From DATMXS01 sp050260275 (lineage in GTDB: Bacteria > Acidobacteriota > Terriglobia > Bryobacterales > Bryobacteraceae), in NCBI GenBank assembly GCA_050260275.1, contig JBLNBX010000025.1, positions 1 to 43,600 on the forward strand: 43,600 nt of DNA. The letters run 5' to 3'. The notes beneath the pieces were generated by a model, which saw only the letters and a program-made list of their open reading frames with translations, did no database searches and was not told the DNA's origin. The position numbers were made by a program, and so were the translations under genes. The number at the start of each line of letters is the position of its first letter. Within the stretch, counting starts at the first letter, position 1. This document shows, piece after piece, positions 1 through 7,929 of the stretch.

Positions 1-888
1 ATCGCGAGCTGCTCCACGACGGTGACGCTCTCGGCCTCGAGTTCGGCTGCCGCCGGCTTGCGGAACGTCACGGTTTCGGCCAGTGGCGGCCAGGCAACTG
101 CTTCCGCAAGCGTGGCCGTGAACGTGACTGCGGCTGCGGCAGAGTCGGCGCCTCAGGTAGTCGTGAAGTCGCTCGTCAATGCGGCGCATTACGGCAACAA
201 TTTGTCGTGCAGTCCCAATGCGCTGGTGACTCTATTCGGCGAGAACATCACATCTGGTGCTTCGGCTTCGGGGTCTATACCGCTTCCGCGCGAGCTGGCC
301 GGTGTGCAAGTGAAGGCGAACGGCGCTCCGTTGCCGCTGCTCTGGGTGTCGCCTTCTCAAATCAACCTGCAGTGCCCGGACGGGCCCCCCGGACAGCGCT
401 TCTCTATGACGGTCGAGAGGGGCAACCAGATCTCTGCAGCTGTTGAAGTGGCTCAGGAGCACGCCACGCCGGGCATATTCACTATCGATGCCACCGGCGA
501 GGGGCAGGGGTCTATCCTGATCGCCAACACGGATAAGTTCGCCATGCCGGTGACGCCTGGAGTACCAAGCCAGCCCGCCGCACAGGGCGATTACATCTCC
601 ATTTTCGCTACCGGGCTTGGAAGCCTTACCGTCCCGGTTCCGCTGGGTGAAGCGGCGAAAGGCGCCGAGTCGAGAGTCATCGCGCCGGTGAGTGTAAGGA
701 TTGGAGGCATTGCGTCTGAAGTGACTTACGCGGGCATGGCGCCCGGCTGGGTGGGGCTATATCAAGTGAACGCGCGGGTTCCGGCCGGCGCGCCTGCCGG
801 TGATGCCGTGCCGGTGGTGATCAGCGTCACTCGCCCTGACGGCAGCGCAGTTACGAGTAACACGGTAACCATCGCCATCCGGCGATAG
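1..888 (+). CDS. TIGR03437 C-terminal domain protein (5' end outside window)
   Basis: The reading frame is open from base 1, so this is the C-terminal part of a longer, probably exported protein. The first 40 or so visible residues are Ser/Ala/Val-rich and look like the end of an Ig-like or cadherin-like beta repeat. From about residue 55 the sequence matches the TIGR03437 domain by its landmarks: LVNAAHY, ISIFATGLG, a GxxAPGWVGLYQVN segment and a closing stretch of short beta strands ending in TVTIAIRR. This domain is very abundant in Solibacter relatives and is usually the last domain of large secreted or surface proteins; its function is unknown. The missing N-terminus means the main function cannot be told. 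It stands alone, ahead of the tRNA on the other strand. Confidence 0.85.
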   Translation: MASCSTTVTLSASSSAAAGLRNVTVSASGGQATASASVAVNVTAAAAESAPQVVVKSLVNAAHYGNNLSCSPNALVTLFGENITSGASASGSIPLPRELAGVQVKANGAPLPLLWVSPSQINLQCPDGPPGQRFSMTVERGNQISAAVEVAQEHATPGIFTIDATGEGQGSILIANTDKFAMPVTPGVPSQPAAQGDYISIFATGLGSLTVPVPLGEAAKGAESRVIAPVSVRIGGIASEVTYAGMAPGWVGLYQVNARVPAGAPAGDAVPVVISVTRPDGSAVTSNTVTIAIRR

Positions 889-1018
889 CGGCGGTTGCGA
901 AACCCCGGGCGGCTGCTTCGAGGCCGTTGCCGATACCTCAGGCAGACGACGCCACGGCCGCCCGGATAACCTGCTTTAGCTAAACGCGTATTAGCTGTTG
1001 TGCGGGTGCTATAGGATC

Positions 1019-1033
1019 GGGGGTCTGTCCCCC
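1019..1033. other. Short perfect inverted repeat (5-bp stem)
   Basis: A run of five G, the loop TCTGT and five C form a perfect hairpin about 45 bp beyond the 3' end of tRNA-Ser on the minus strand. There is no T-tract on either side, so a factor-independent terminator is doubtful. It could end the tRNA transcript or simply be one of the GGGG-TCTGT-CCCC intergenic palindromes seen in various genomes (from memory, not checked). Confidence 0.35.
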
Positions 1034-1078
1034 GTTACTCGCGCAAAGCCGTGGAGCCTCAAGTCGGAAGTCTGTGGA

Positions 1079-1168
1079 TGGCGGAGAGAGAGGGATTCGA
1101 ACCCTCGATACGGTTTCCCGTATACACGCTTTCCAAGCGTGCGCCTTCAACCACTCGGCCATCTCTCC
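1079..1168 (-). tRNA. tRNA-Ser (anticodon GGA)
   Basis: Read on the minus strand, the acceptor stem GGAGAGA at 1168-1162 pairs with TCTCTCC at 1089-1083, followed by discriminator G and an encoded CCA at 1081-1079. The anticodon arm has a CACGC/GCGTG stem with loop TTGGAAA, giving anticodon GGA. The TTCGAAT T-loop is present, and a long variable arm (TACGG/CCGTA stem) is typical of the class II serine tRNAs. It would decode UCC and UCU. The 90-nt length including CCA fits a bacterial tRNA-Ser. No other tRNA is near it. Confidence 0.97.
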
Positions 1169-1286
1169 GTCGGCAATGCGCTACGGAATTGGAGTGGCTT
1201 CTAACACTCTAGCATGCGGAATCGCGCGGTCAACGGAGCGCCCGGGTCGGCGTATCCCCGTCACGTGCTCCGGTAGCCTGGCCGGC

Positions 1287-2159
1287 TCACCGCAGTGAAG
1301 CCGTGCGGTACAAGCGATCGCGGATCGGCAGGTACCACTCGGCGCCGCGCTCGGGGCGGGGCGGCGGGCCGCCGCCGCAGAACGCCGGGATGCCCGCGAA
1401 GCCAGCCCAGCGCGCGAGGTCCTCGACCAGCGCATCTTTAGAGGTGCCCTCAAGCGACCGCGCCAGGGCGGCGTCCTGCCGGGCGTTGCGGCGTATCGCG
1501 GCGCGAACGCTAGTCGGCGCATCGGCGCTGCCTCGGGCCGGCGCCGCCTTGCAAGCGTAGGCCCGGAATGCGGCGGCGGCCGTCTCGCTGGCCGGCGCGT
1601 CGACAGAGGCCAGCGGCGCGCTCGGCCCCAGCGGGGCCGGGATAACGGCCTCATGTATGCGCATCTCCATCGGGTAGATCACCCAATCCTCGCCGGACTT
1701 GAGCTGCACCTCGAGCCGCGTCCGGCGCACGGGGGCGTCAGCCGGCACCCACACGTCCATCCACAGCACTATCGCCGTCTGGCCCGAAACCTGCGGAAGC
1801 ACGGGAGGCACGCGCCCCACCTCGTCCATGTCGACTTTTTCGAGCGCGTCCGGCACCCAGGACTCGCCCCGGCGCTCGAAAACAGGCCGGTACATCACTA
1901 CTTTGAGGAAGTTCTCCGGGTTCTGGCCGATGAAGATCCAGTGCGGCTGGCCGGCGGGAGGCTCCACCACCACCCAAAACGAGGCCCAGGCACCGCGCGC
2001 GAGCGCGGGTGAGAGGATCTCCCGCGGCCGCTCGGCGCGGTCAGCGGCGAGCACTTTTCCGAACGGATCGATGCGCTGGAACTCGGAGTATACGCGCACG
2101 GGCTGCGGCAGCGCGGCAGCGGCGGCTACCAGGCCCGTAATGAGCAGGCGCGCGATCAT
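1287..2159 (-). CDS. Unrecognised secreted protein, 290 aa
   Basis: The start at 2159 is chosen because it gives a compact signal peptide (MIARLLITGLVAAAAALP) and lies 7 bp after a CATAAT hexamer; upstream in-frame starts would add a non-hydrophobic extension. The mature part, about residues 20-180, alternates hydrophobic and polar residues in short beta strands and includes the landmarks VYSEFQRIDPFG and WASFWVVVEPPAG. The C-terminal 100 residues are Ala/Arg-rich with two cysteines and a GGGPPP stretch. I do not recognise the family and see no catalytic motif. It diverges from gatB and shares a 78-bp intergenic region with it. Likely a periplasmic protein of a lineage-restricted family. Confidence 0.75.
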   Translation of the reverse strand: MIARLLITGLVAAAAALPQPVRVYSEFQRIDPFGKVLAADRAERPREILSPALARGAWASFWVVVEPPAGQPHWIFIGQNPENFLKVVMYRPVFERRGESWVPDALEKVDMDEVGRVPPVLPQVSGQTAIVLWMDVWVPADAPVRRTRLEVQLKSGEDWVIYPMEMRIHEAVIPAPLGPSAPLASVDAPASETAAAAFRAYACKAAPARGSADAPTSVRAAIRRNARQDAALARSLEGTSKDALVEDLARWAGFAGIPAFCGGGPPPRPERGAEWYLPIRDRLYRTASLR

Positions 2160-2166
2160 GCAATCA

Positions 2167-2172
2167 ATTATG
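2167..2172 (-). promoter_or_regulatory. -10 hexamer CATAAT of the 2159 gene
   Basis: Five of six bases match TATAAT. The element ends 7 bp before the ATG at 2159, which would put the transcription start at or next to the start codon. No Shine-Dalgarno sequence is visible, and no clear -35. Confidence 0.5.
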
Positions 2173-2222
2173 GCTCGGAGGCGCGGATTTACGCGCGGAC
2201 GGGAACGCGGGCTCACGCTTCA

Positions 2223-2228
2223 TATAAT
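2223..2228 (+). promoter_or_regulatory. -10 hexamer TATAAT of gatB
   Basis: A perfect TATAAT lies 9 bp before the ATG at 2238, so the transcript would have a leader of about 0-3 nt. No Shine-Dalgarno sequence fits between it and the start. Confidence 0.6.
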
Positions 2229-2237
2229 GGATTGACA

Positions 2238-3713
2238 ATGTCCGTCGCCTTCACGAAGCTACCGGACCAGGTGCTGGCCGCCTACGAGCCGGTGATCGGG
2301 CTCGAAGTTCACGTTCAGCTCGCCACAAACACGAAGATCTTCTGCTCATGCCCCACGGGTTTCGGAGCGCCGCCCAACACGAACGTGTGCCCCGTCTGCC
2401 TGGGCCTGCCGGGCGCACTGCCGGTGCTCAACCGGACCGCAGTCGAGATGGCCATGAAGGCTGCTATGGCGCTCAACTGCGAGGTGCGGAGCGCGTCACG
2501 CTTCGCGCGCAAGAACTACTTCTATCCGGATCTGCCCAAGGGATACCAGATCAGCCAGTACGAGCTTCCGATAGCCGAGCACGGCTGGATCGAGATCGGA
2601 GATTCGGGCGCGTCACGCCGGATCGGCATCACGCGCGTCCACCTCGAAGATGACGCCGGCAAGAGCATGCACGAGGGGTTCCGCGATTCGGACCGCTATA
2701 CATACGTCGACCTGAACCGCTCCGGGACGCCTCTTATCGAGATCGTCACCGATCCCGACATGCGCAGTTCCAGCGAGGCTTACGAGTTCCTAACGGAACT
2801 GAAGCTCCTGATGCAGTACGTGGCCGTGTCGGCGTGCGACATGGAGAAGGGCCAACTCCGCTGCGACGCCAACGTCTCGGTGCGCCCGCGCGGGAGCGAC
2901 AAGCTCGGCACTAAGACTGAGGTTAAGAACCTCAACTCGTTCCGGTTCCTCAAACAGGCGCTGGATTACGAGATCATTCGCCAGATCACGCTGATCGAGA
3001 ACGGCGGCAAGGTGATGCAGGAGACGCGCCTGTACGACCCAGGCAGCGGCATCACGGAGGGAATGCGCTTGAAAGAGCACGCTCACGACTACCGCTACTT
3101 CCCCGAACCGGATCTCCTGCCACTGGAGGTGAGCGACGCCTGGCGCGACCGCGTCCGCGCCGAAATGCCGGAGCTGCCACCGGCAAAGCGCAGGCGCTTC
3201 GTAGAGGAGCTGGGGTTGCGAGAGTACGATGCTCAGGTGCTGACCGCCTCCCGCGAGCTGGCCGAGTACTTTGAGAAGGCAGCCGAGGCGTCCGGCGACG
3301 CGCGAGCGGCAGCGAACTGGGTGATGGGCGACCTGGCCGCCGCGCTCAAGGAGTCCGGGCGCGAGATCGCAGCCTCGCCGGTGTCCGCCGCGGACCTCGG
3401 GGAGCTTATAGCCCTCGTCAACAAAGGCGAGATCTCCGGGAAGCAGGCTAAGGATGTCTTCGCCAAGATGTTCGCGACCGGCGAGCCTGCCCGCGCCATC
3501 GTCGAGCGCGAAGGGTTGAAACAGATAAGCGACGAGGCCTCGCTGGCGGCGATAGTGGACCAGGTTCTGGCCGCCCATCCGAAGCAGGTGGAGCAGTTCA
3601 AGTCGGGCAAGACGGCCGTTCTCGGGTTCCTGGTGGGGCAGGTGATGAAGGCAACGCGCGGGCAGGCCAACCCGGCCCTGGCGAACCGGCTTCTCGCGGA
3701 GAAGTTACGTTAG
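2238..3713 (+). CDS. gatB: Asp/Glu-tRNA(Asn/Gln) amidotransferase subunit B
   Basis: GatB binds misacylated Glu-tRNA(Gln) or Asp-tRNA(Asn) in the GatCAB complex, activates the side-chain carboxyl with ATP and receives ammonia from GatA. At 491 aa the length is normal for the family. Visible landmarks are EPVIGLEVHVQL near the N-terminus, the CSCPT...CPVCLG cysteine pairs, RKNYFYPDLPKGYQ, HLEDDAGKS and YVDLNRSGTPLIEIV. The last 150 residues form the helical YqeY-like tRNA-binding tail. The ATG at 2238 is preferred to the TTG at 2232 because it follows a perfect TATAAT by 9 bp. gatA and gatC are not in the window, so the complex is encoded at dispersed sites. The gene implies indirect Gln- and/or Asn-tRNA synthesis. 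Confidence 0.97.
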   Translation: MSVAFTKLPDQVLAAYEPVIGLEVHVQLATNTKIFCSCPTGFGAPPNTNVCPVCLGLPGALPVLNRTAVEMAMKAAMALNCEVRSASRFARKNYFYPDLPKGYQISQYELPIAEHGWIEIGDSGASRRIGITRVHLEDDAGKSMHEGFRDSDRYTYVDLNRSGTPLIEIVTDPDMRSSSEAYEFLTELKLLMQYVAVSACDMEKGQLRCDANVSVRPRGSDKLGTKTEVKNLNSFRFLKQALDYEIIRQITLIENGGKVMQETRLYDPGSGITEGMRLKEHAHDYRYFPEPDLLPLEVSDAWRDRVRAEMPELPPAKRRRFVEELGLREYDAQVLTASRELAEYFEKAAEASGDARAAANWVMGDLAAALKESGREIAASPVSAADLGELIALVNKGEISGKQAKDVFAKMFATGEPARAIVEREGLKQISDEASLAAIVDQVLAAHPKQVEQFKSGKTAVLGFLVGQVMKATRGQANPALANRLLAEKLR

Positions 3714-3834
3714 CCGTCTCAAAATACTGCCTGCCGGCATAGGAAACCGGGTTGCGGCGTCCCGGCAGATGCGCCATAGTGAGAGTGGGTTAGCGATCCA
3801 ATGTAGAGCGCACGCAACCGGGATTACTCGACGC

Positions 3835-3857
3835 ACGTCCGCCCGCCAGGCGGACGT
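3835..3857 (+). promoter_or_regulatory. Perfect 9-bp hairpin in the leader of the metal-transport module
   Basis: ACGTCCGCC at 3835-3843 and GGCGGACGT at 3849-3857 pair perfectly around a 5-nt loop; CTCG just upstream and CGAG just downstream may extend the stem. It lies in the 201-bp gap between gatB and the MgtE-domain gene, 57 bp before the start codon. No T-tract follows, so it is either a Rho-type end for gatB or a structured 5' leader of the transporter genes. I compared the region by eye with the M-box and yybP-ykoY metal riboswitches and could not find their conserved cores. Confidence 0.45.
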
Positions 3858-3914
3858 ACGAGAGGCTCCCAATGCGCGCTCGAAAACGGCGCGCGGAGAT
3901 TGGGACGTCTTTCG

Positions 3915-5153
3915 ATGCCGGAAATCCTGTACTTCACCGAGCTCTACGGCCTCAAGGTTTTCGACCGCAAAGGCCGGCGTATCGGCCGGGTCGAGGACGC
4001 CGCCCTGGTCCCACTGATCGATCCCGCCCGCATCGACCGTTTCCTGGTCGGCGGCGGCTGGACGTGGCTAACGGTCCGCTACGACCAGGTGGAGGAAATC
4101 TCGCTGGGGGGTCTGCGCCTGCGAGACGAGCTGCTCACGCCGTTCTCCGAAGACGAGTACACGCTGCGGATCGCGCGCGACCTGCTCGACCAGCAGATCA
4201 TCGACGTGAACGGGCGCAAGGTGGTCCGCGTCAATGACGTCACGTTCGAGCTCAGGCGCGAGTCGGGTTTCGAGTACCTGCGCATCCTGGAGGTGAACAT
4301 CGGCCTCCGAAGCATGCTGCGGAGGCTCCTCCAGGGCGTGCTGCCGCGAACGTGGATCCGCAGGCTCCAGCAGCCGCTGCCGCACAGCACCATCGGCTGG
4401 GAGTTCTGCAATATCGTCGAGCCAGACCCGCAGCGAAGACTGCGGCTGAATATCTCGCACCAGCGGCTGGAGAAGCTGCACCCGGCGGACCTGGCCGACA
4501 TCGTGGAAGAACTAAGCCCCGAAGAGCGCGGCGCCATCTTCGAGACGCTCGACAGCGAGGTGGCCGCCGAGGCGCTTTCCGAGGTCGATCCGAAGCTGCA
4601 GGCCAGCATTCTCGAGTCTCTCGAGGCCGAAAAAGCCGCGGAGATCGTCGAGGAGATGGATCCCGACGAGGCCGCCGACGTTCTGGCCGAACTCGAAGAG
4701 GAAACGTCCGAGGACATCCTTGAGGAAATGGAGGGAGAGCCGAAGGCCGAGGTGGCGGGGTTGCTCGAGTTTGAAGAGGACACCGCCGGAGGCATGATGA
4801 CGACGGAGTACGTGGCGCTGCACGAGAGCGCGCTCGCCGCCGACGCCATCGAGGCCCTCAGGGGCAATGAGGAACTGCTTGAGACGCTGAACACGCTGTT
4901 TCTCGTGGACTCCGAAGGCCGGCTTGTCGCGTCGGTGCCGGTGGGCCGGCTGTTCATCGCCGCCTCTGACACTCCGGTTCGCGAACTGGCTTCCGGGCAA
5001 CTAATCAAAGTATCCGTGCGTGAAAAGAAGGACCGCGTGACCGAGTTGTTCGACAAGTACAACCTGCTGACGCTTCCCGTCGTGGACGAAGAGGGACGGC
5101 TCGCGGGAGCCATAACCGCCGATGACATCATCTCAGTGCTGAGGCAGAAATGA
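3915..5153 (+). CDS. PRC-barrel / MgtE N-domain / CBS-pair protein without a channel domain
   Basis: This 412-aa soluble protein has the cytosolic magnesium-sensing half of an MgtE channel but no membrane part. Residues 1-120 hold two PRC-barrel-like units (LKVFDRKGRRIGRV and IIDVNGRKVVRV). Residues about 175-285 are an MgtE_N superhelical domain, seen as repeated LHPADLADIVEEL, EKAAEIVEEMDPDEAADVLAEL units rich in Asp/Glu. Residues about 285-412 are a CBS pair (ends PVVDEEGRLAGAITADDI). In MgtE these acidic domains bind Mg2+ and close the pore. The ATG at 3915 is preferred to a TTG five codons upstream. The next gene, 12 bp downstream, is an Nramp-fold transporter, so the protein probably senses metal and gates or regulates that partner; this last step is inference. 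Confidence 0.85.
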   Translation: MPEILYFTELYGLKVFDRKGRRIGRVEDAALVPLIDPARIDRFLVGGGWTWLTVRYDQVEEISLGGLRLRDELLTPFSEDEYTLRIARDLLDQQIIDVNGRKVVRVNDVTFELRRESGFEYLRILEVNIGLRSMLRRLLQGVLPRTWIRRLQQPLPHSTIGWEFCNIVEPDPQRRLRLNISHQRLEKLHPADLADIVEELSPEERGAIFETLDSEVAAEALSEVDPKLQASILESLEAEKAAEIVEEMDPDEAADVLAELEEETSEDILEEMEGEPKAEVAGLLEFEEDTAGGMMTTEYVALHESALAADAIEALRGNEELLETLNTLFLVDSEGRLVASVPVGRLFIAASDTPVRELASGQLIKVSVREKKDRVTELFDKYNLLTLPVVDEEGRLAGAITADDIISVLRQK

Positions 5154-5165
5154 GCGGCGAGTCAG

Positions 5166-6404
5166 ATGCTGAAAGGTGTTCGATATCACATCGCCGTCTT
5201 CTTCGCAGTGATCGGCCCGGGGTTCGTCACGGCGATGGTGGACAACGACGCCGGCGGCATATTCACGTACTCGGAAGCCGGCGCGCGCTTTGGGTATCTG
5301 ACCCTCTGGACCCTGATTCCCATCACCCTGCTGCTCGTCGTCACGCAGGAGATGAACGCGCGGATGGGCGCGGTGACCGGCAAAGGCCTGTCGGACCTGA
5401 TCCGCGAGGAGTTCGGGCTTCGCAAGACCTTCGCTATCCTCACCCTACTCGTATTCACTAACCTCACCAACGTGATGGCGAACTTCGCCGGCGTAGCCAG
5501 CTCGCTCGAGCTGTTCGGCGTCACGCGTTATATATCCGTCCCGCTCGGCGCGGCTGCCGTGTGGGCGTTGGTGGTCAAGGGCACTTACCGCAGCGTCGAG
5601 AAGGTGTTTCTGTTCGCCTCAACGATCTACATCAGCTACATCGTCTCCGCGCTCCTCATCGAGCCGAACTGGAAGGAGGCGGCCGTCGCCAGCGTTCATC
5701 CGGTGATGATGTTCGATCCGGCGTACATCGCCATCGTGATCGGGCTGGTCGGAACGTCGATCGCGCCCTGGATGCAGTTCTACCTGCAGGCCGCGGTGGT
5801 GGAGAAAGGCATCACGGAACGGGACTACGCCGAGTCGCGCATCGAGGTCATTGTCGGCTGCATAGCGATGGCGGCTATAGCGTTCTTCATTATCGTCGCG
5901 TGCGCGCGGGCCATATGGAGCACCGGTCCCCGTGCGATCCGGGATGCCGCCGACGCCGCGCAGGCCCTTCGTCCCTTCGGCCAGTACGCCTACGTGCTGT
6001 TCAGCGCCGGGCTGCTCAACGCCTCCCTGTTCGCGGCGTCGATTCTGCCGCTGTCGACCGCTTACACGGTGTGCGAGGGCCTGGGCTTCGAGTCGGGCGT
6101 GAACAAGCGGTTCGGCGAGGCGCCAGTCTTCTACTGGCTCTACACGCTGCTGATCGTCATCGGCGCTGGCTTAGTGCTGATTCCGGGTTTCCCGCTGGTG
6201 CGGATGATTCTGTTCTCGCAGGTGCTGAACGGAATCCTGCTGCCGCTGGTGCTGATCTTCATGGTGATGCTCGTCAACCGTCCCGAGCTGATGGGAGAGT
6301 ACACCAACTCGGCCTGGCAGAACTTCATCGCCTGGGTTTCGGTGGCGATAATCATCGGACTGACGCTAGCGCTGGTGGCCATCACGATCGGCGACCTCAC
6401 GTGA
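5166..6404 (+). CDS. Nramp-family divalent metal transporter with variant metal site
   Basis: A 412-aa polytopic inner-membrane protein with about 11 hydrophobic segments and the Nramp fold. TM1 begins with the family motif GPGF, but the metal-binding DPGN motif reads DAGG (residues 28-31, preceded by D26-N27): the aspartate is kept and the asparagine is lost. In TM6 the usual M-P-H-N reads A-P-W-M (residues 200-203), so the methionine that selects transition metals is an alanine. Loss of that methionine is expected in Nramp-related magnesium transporters, so Mg2+ (possibly Mn2+) is the likely substrate. The gene lies 12 bp after the MgtE-domain gene and is almost certainly co-transcribed with it. 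Substrate assignment is inference from these residues and the context. Confidence 0.85.
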   Translation: MLKGVRYHIAVFFAVIGPGFVTAMVDNDAGGIFTYSEAGARFGYLTLWTLIPITLLLVVTQEMNARMGAVTGKGLSDLIREEFGLRKTFAILTLLVFTNLTNVMANFAGVASSLELFGVTRYISVPLGAAAVWALVVKGTYRSVEKVFLFASTIYISYIVSALLIEPNWKEAAVASVHPVMMFDPAYIAIVIGLVGTSIAPWMQFYLQAAVVEKGITERDYAESRIEVIVGCIAMAAIAFFIIVACARAIWSTGPRAIRDAADAAQALRPFGQYAYVLFSAGLLNASLFAASILPLSTAYTVCEGLGFESGVNKRFGEAPVFYWLYTLLIVIGAGLVLIPGFPLVRMILFSQVLNGILLPLVLIFMVMLVNRPELMGEYTNSAWQNFIAWVSVAIIIGLTLALVAITIGDLT

Positions 6405-6425
6405 CGAAGCTCGCCGCGGCCTCGC

Positions 6426-6962
6426 TCAGGCCGTCTCTTCCGGGTTTTCCTCGATCCCTTCGAGCGCCTCGGCTTCGCGCGTGAAGCGCTTCAGAACCGT
6501 GATCGAGTTGGAGGCGGTAAAGCCCGCCGACCGGAGGCGGCGATATACCGAAGCCAGGTTCCGGTTGTCGGCCAGCAGCAGTTCGAGCGGCTGGGAGCGG
6601 TACTTGCGGCGCAGGAACGCCTCGATCAGCTCGATCTCGTCGGCGTCGCGGTAGGCGTCCTCAGCCGCTCGCTCAGCGATCTCACGCGCCACCCTCCGCT
6701 TGCGCAGGTCGCGGATAACGCGAGCCTTTCCAATCCCCTGGTTGGCCAGTCGGGCGGAGGCGAATGCCTCGGCCAGCTTACGGTCATTTATGTACCCGTA
6801 TTGCCGGAGGCGGTCGAGCACGGTCTCGACATCCTCCGGGTTCGCCGCGCGTCGCTTGAGTCTATCGCGCAATTCGGCTACGGAATAAGCCCTCGCGGCC
6901 AGTGCCCGCAGCGCGTAATCGAGCAATTCCGGCGCTTCGAGCTCAGGCGGTTTTCGAGCCAT
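6426..6962 (-). CDS. recX: Regulatory protein RecX
   Basis: RecX binds RecA filaments and limits their extension and activity. The 178-aa protein is all-helical with the three tandem three-helix repeats of the family. Landmarks are LDYALRALAARAYSVAELRDRL near residues 14-35, the GYINDRKLAEAFASARL segment near 55-72 and GIGKARVIRDLRKRRV after it. Acidic residues close the C-terminus. recA is not in the window; in this lineage recX is evidently not attached to recA. It converges with the Nramp-type gene (21 bp apart) and diverges from the YtxH gene. Confidence 0.92.
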   Translation of the reverse strand: MARKPPELEAPELLDYALRALAARAYSVAELRDRLKRRAANPEDVETVLDRLRQYGYINDRKLAEAFASARLANQGIGKARVIRDLRKRRVAREIAERAAEDAYRDADEIELIEAFLRRKYRSQPLELLLADNRNLASVYRRLRSAGFTASNSITVLKRFTREAEALEGIEENPEETA

Positions 6963-6968
6963 ATATGC

Positions 6969-6989
6969 TAGTATCGACGACAGGAGGGA
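6969..6989 (+). promoter_or_regulatory. -10 element and strong ribosome binding site of the YtxH gene
   Basis: TAGTAT at 6969-6974 is a plausible -10 and AGGAGGG at 6983-6989 a strong Shine-Dalgarno, 6 bp before the ATG at 6996. This gene is therefore a leadered, Shine-Dalgarno-type gene, in contrast to its divergent neighbour recX. Confidence 0.55.
6970..6975 (-). promoter_or_regulatory. -10 hexamer GATACT of recX
   Basis: Read on the minus strand, the hexamer is 7 bp before the recX ATG at 6962, so the predicted transcription start coincides with the start codon. It overlaps the -10 of the divergent YtxH gene, so RNA polymerase binding at one would exclude the other. Confidence 0.45.
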
Positions 6990-6995
6990 GCACCC

Positions 6996-7304
6996 ATGGC
7001 TGAGGAGAGCAAGTTCTCATACTTTGCGTTCGGATTCGGGCTCGGCATCGCGATTGGCGTTCTGTTCGCTCCACGCGCGGGCGAGGAGACCCGCCAATAC
7101 ATTCGTTCCAAGGCGGATGAAGGACGGGACTACCTGCGCCGCCGCTCCGGTGAGCTGCGGGAACAGGCGACCGACCTGGCCGACCGCGGCAAGACGATCA
7201 TCAACCGGCAGAAAGACAATCTGAACGCCGCGATCGAGGCCGGCAAGCAGGCCTATCGCGACGCCATCACGGGTAGACCCACCACCACCGAACCCGAGGT
7301 TTGA
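6996..7304 (+). CDS. YtxH domain-containing small membrane protein
   Basis: A 102-aa protein with one glycine-rich transmembrane helix at residues 8-27 (FAFGFGLGIAIGVLFAP) followed by the RAGEETR motif that marks the YtxH family. The rest is a long charged amphipathic helix. YtxH proteins are linked to envelope stress and general stress in Firmicutes, but their biochemical role is unknown. It starts behind a strong AGGAGGG ribosome site and is 16 bp ahead of another small membrane protein with a single N-terminal helix and a coiled coil, so the two are probably made together and may interact. Confidence 0.85.
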   Translation: MAEESKFSYFAFGFGLGIAIGVLFAPRAGEETRQYIRSKADEGRDYLRRRSGELREQATDLADRGKTIINRQKDNLNAAIEAGKQAYRDAITGRPTTTEPEV

Positions 7305-7320
7305 CGCCCGGGCTTGCGCG

Positions 7321-7887
7321 ATGACTCAACTGGCAATAGGCGTAATTCTCCAGACGGTCGCCGTGGATCCGTCCCTGCTGACAGCCATGCAGGCGGCCAT
7401 TATAGTCGCGGCGGTAGCCATTCTCATCCAGACTGGCCTGCTCGCCGGCATGTTCTTCACTTCGCGGTCCATGAAAAAGCAGGTGGACACGCTGGCGCAG
7501 AAGATCGAGCCGCTTGCTTACTCGGCATCTCAGACGCTCGAAACGGCGCAGACCGTGCTGGGCGAGATTCGCGGCTACGCTCGTGAGTACTCGGCCAAGG
7601 GCAACGAGATACTCGACCTCACGCGTACCCAGTTGGAGAGAGTTGACGAGCTCATGGCCGAAGCCACCTCACGGACGCGCACCCAGATGGACCGTATGGA
7701 GATGGTCATCGACGATACAGTCGGCCGCTTCCAGGAAACCACGGCCCTGCTTCAGCACGGCGTGGTGCGTCCACTGAGGCAGATCGCTGGCATCACAGCG
7801 GGTGTGCGGACAGCGTTCGCGCTGGTTTTCGGTGGCCGCCGCGTTCCGGTTGAGCGCGTGACTCACGACGACGAAATGTTCATCTAG
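7321..7887 (+). CDS. Membrane-anchored coiled-coil protein (DUF948-like), 188 aa
   Basis: One hydrophobic helix at about residues 22-48 (AAIIVAAVAILIQTGLLAGMFF) is followed by about 100 residues of heptad-rich helix with regular Leu, Val, Met and Ala spacing, as in DUF948 or methyl-accepting-like stalks. A short basic tail (FGGRRVPVERV) ends the protein. It probably sits in the inner membrane with a cytoplasmic coiled coil. No enzymatic motif is visible. The position directly after the YtxH gene suggests a shared role in envelope homeostasis; this is inference. Confidence 0.6.
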   Translation: MTQLAIGVILQTVAVDPSLLTAMQAAIIVAAVAILIQTGLLAGMFFTSRSMKKQVDTLAQKIEPLAYSASQTLETAQTVLGEIRGYAREYSAKGNEILDLTRTQLERVDELMAEATSRTRTQMDRMEMVIDDTVGRFQETTALLQHGVVRPLRQIAGITAGVRTAFALVFGGRRVPVERVTHDDEMFI

Positions 7888-7892
7888 CAGCA

Positions 7893-7919
7893 GGCCTCCG
7901 GCCAGAAGCGCCGGAGGCC
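7893..7919 (+). terminator. Perfect 10-bp stem-loop between the membrane protein and the phosphatase gene
   Basis: GGCCTCCGGC (7893-7902) pairs without mismatch with GCCGGAGGCC (7910-7919) around a 7-nt loop, 5 bp after the stop codon and 10 bp before the next start. The stability suggests an intercistronic terminator or an mRNA-protecting hairpin. There is no U-tract, so an ordinary intrinsic terminator is not proven. Confidence 0.5.
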
Positions 7920-7929
7920 GCAGGCTGCC

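Noticed and set aside
3714..3914. M-box or yybP-ykoY riboswitch before the MgtE-domain gene
   Set aside because: I looked for their conserved cores by eye and found only a partial GAGGCUCC-like match near 3861-3870. That is too little to call either class.
4079..5131. A 350-codon Ser-rich minus-strand frame
   Set aside because: It is the antisense of the acidic MgtE_N repeats, whose Glu codons read as Ser/Leu on the other strand. There are no motifs.
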